Positions 6,990-7,678 of a stretch of DNA of 7,678 bases are shown here, piece by piece (positions within the stretch are counted from its first letter, which is position 1; the number at the start of each line of letters is the position of its first letter). The notes under the pieces were generated by a model that saw only the letters and a program-made list of their open reading frames with translations, was not told the DNA's origin and did not search any database. A program made the position numbers and the translations under genes. The stretch is taken from the NCBI GenBank assembly GCA_047624005.1, contig JBLHPE010000123.1:1-7678 (forward strand). The letters run 5' to 3'. Origin of the DNA: Ascidiaceihabitans sp047624005 (GTDB lineage: Bacteria; Pseudomonadota; Alphaproteobacteria; Rhodobacterales; Rhodobacteraceae).

Positions 6990-7006
6990 GTCCGGTTTCC
7001 GCCATT
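6979..7006 (+). repeat. Interspersed degenerate repeat, copy 1
   Basis: This 28-base stretch, starting TTGCAGCGAAAGTC, matches 7626-7653 at 23 of 28 positions without gaps, with identical left (TTGCAGCGAA) and right (TCCGCCATT) ends. Both copies are intergenic. From memory, similar GCAGCGAA-GTC-CCGCC stretches are common between genes in Rhodobacteraceae, but I cannot confirm this here. Confidence 0.45.
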
Positions 7007-7034
7007 CTGAACACTGCCGTCACCTTGTGTTCAG
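7007..7034. repeat. Inverted repeat between convergent genes
   Basis: CTGAACAC (7007-7014) and GTGTTCAG (7027-7034) form a perfect 8-bp stem with a 12-base loop, starting directly after repeat copy 1. It lies between the + strand dehydrogenase and the - strand small gene. It could act as a weak end signal for either, but has no adjoining T-run on either strand. Confidence 0.4.
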
Positions 7035-7100
7035 TAGCGTGAGTATGACCAGGGCTTTTTGACGCGGGCATGCGGTTACAGAACGGTCCTCGCTCTGACT

Positions 7101-7463
7101 TCAAGCTTCACCAGCCCAACATAATCGGGTTTTCAGCATGACCTCGGACAGATTGCGGATGCCACTCGTCGAGAGATGTGCGCAGTCACCTAAGCCATTC
7201 GTCGTTTCGCATCGCATTGTGCCACGCATCCGGAGGAACGTATTAGCTAAGGCCTTCGCGCGCTTTCCGTTCTCAGTTGTCGGATCGGGACAGGTCACAC
7301 CACGCAACGTGAAGCGTGCTTCGCCAAATTCAATTTCGTGGCCTGAATAGGCGCGAGCACCGCCGATTGCTCCCAGCGAAGACAAGCCTTCTTGAGCGCC
7401 CACAGCACTGAAAGGCGTCAGAGACAAAACAAGTAACGTAACTGGCATCCTGAGATTTAACAT
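7101..7463 (-). CDS. Small secreted SNase-like protein, probably non-catalytic
   Basis: This encodes a 120-residue protein with a likely signal peptide: LRMPVTLLVLSLTPFSAVGA, cleaved near residue 23 before QE. The mature part has EIEFGEARFTLRGVTCPDP (43-61), then GKRAKALANTFLRMRG (66-81), then IRNLSEVMLKTRLC (102-115). The order and spacing recall staphylococcal nuclease (thermonuclease) family domains, in which a small beta-barrel strand with LRG is followed by a helix and a final LA-type segment. The usual acidic DGDT metal motif is replaced by SGHEIE, so nuclease activity is doubtful. Four Cys (58, 85, 94, 115) suit a periplasmic disulfide-bonded protein. It is shorter than typical thermonucleases, so the C-terminus may be trimmed. 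The ATG at 7461-7463 has only a weak ribosome site; Met6 (7446-7448) is an alternative start. It is convergent with the dehydrogenase and unrelated to the glycerol operon. Confidence 0.6.
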   Translation of the reverse strand: MLNLRMPVTLLVLSLTPFSAVGAQEGLSSLGAIGGARAYSGHEIEFGEARFTLRGVTCPDPTTENGKRAKALANTFLRMRGTMRCETTNGLGDCAHLSTSGIRNLSEVMLKTRLCWAGEA

Positions 7464-7678
7464 AATCCCAACTTAACAGCATCTTTCTTTTCCGGCAATG
7501 CAACGGAACCTTCCCTAAACGATCTCCGGGGCTAAGACAGACGGACGCAACAACGGTGCCTCTCAAAAATTTGGCAGAGCAGTAAAGGAAGCGCCATTCC
7601 TACGCATAGAAGATCTTGGCACAGGTTGCAGCGAATGTCGGCACTCCGCCATTGGTGTCGACTGACATGAACGGCCCT
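7464..7678. other. Upstream region of the minus-strand gene, no gene seen
   Basis: These 215 bases should contain the promoter of the minus-strand gene, but no convincing -35/-10 pair is visible on that strand. Open frames crossing it have no recognisable protein features. The right part holds repeat copy 2. Confidence 0.45.
7626..7653 (+). repeat. Interspersed degenerate repeat, copy 2
   Basis: This starts TTGCAGCGAATGTC and ends TCCGCCATT, matching copy 1 (6979-7006) in the same orientation at 23 of 28 positions, about 620 bases away across the small minus-strand gene. The two copies flank that gene. Confidence 0.45.

Larger units (their letters stand above)
6682..7100. other. Non-coding region between convergent genes
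   Basis: These 419 bases hold no gene that I can support on either strand. On the + strand, frames stay open for stretches (for example 6816-7008 without a stop) but lack a start with a ribosome site and any recognisable motif. Contents seen are an A/T-rich patch (6821-6840), small inverted repeats and degenerate copies of a short repeat motif. No canonical intrinsic terminator for the dehydrogenase was found. Confidence 0.6.

Noticed and set aside
1..7678. CRISPR array, tRNA, rRNA, insertion sequence or phage genes
   Set aside because: No regularly spaced repeats, cloverleaf arms, transposase motifs or phage-like proteins were seen anywhere in the window.

Overview
This window reads as an alphaproteobacterial chromosome segment, most likely from a marine roseobacter-type Rhodobacteraceae. 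That is an impression from three things: a rhizobial/roseobacter-style glycerol ABC transporter operon, moderate base composition, and degenerate intergenic repeats. The species cannot be named from the sequence.

Positions 1-5499 carry the 3' part of a glycerol uptake and phosphorylation operon, all on the + strand. In order it holds the last 40 codons of an ABC ATPase (glpT), two permeases (glpP and glpQ, overlapping by one base), a 90-residue membrane protein of the DUF2160 type (glpU), a 573-residue periplasmic binding protein (glpV) and glycerol kinase (glpK). The expected job is capture of glycerol in the periplasm by GlpV, ATP-driven import through GlpP/GlpQ powered by GlpS/GlpT, and trapping as sn-glycerol 3-phosphate by GlpK. 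glpS, the start of glpT and probably glpD/glpR should lie to the left, outside the window. An 11-bp perfect hairpin sits between glpV and glpK and probably separates the heavily expressed binding protein from the kinase.

Positions 5539-6681 carry an iron-type (group III) alcohol dehydrogenase, 39 bases after glpK and on the same strand, so probably co-transcribed. Its substrate is unknown. One of the usual four metal-ligand positions is Gln instead of His.

Positions 6682-7100 have no recognisable gene. They hold inverted repeats and two degenerate copies of a short motif; a further copy lies at 7626-7653. A minus-strand gene (7101-7463) encodes a small, probably secreted, Cys-containing protein resembling the staphylococcal nuclease (SNase) fold but without the usual acidic metal motif. 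The remaining 215 bases show no gene.

Most of the window is a known system. I found no convincing new multi-gene system. The points worth a second look are the altered metal site of the dehydrogenase, the unexplained DUF2160 subunit, the two competing hairpins before glpK, the degenerate nuclease-like protein and the repeat family.
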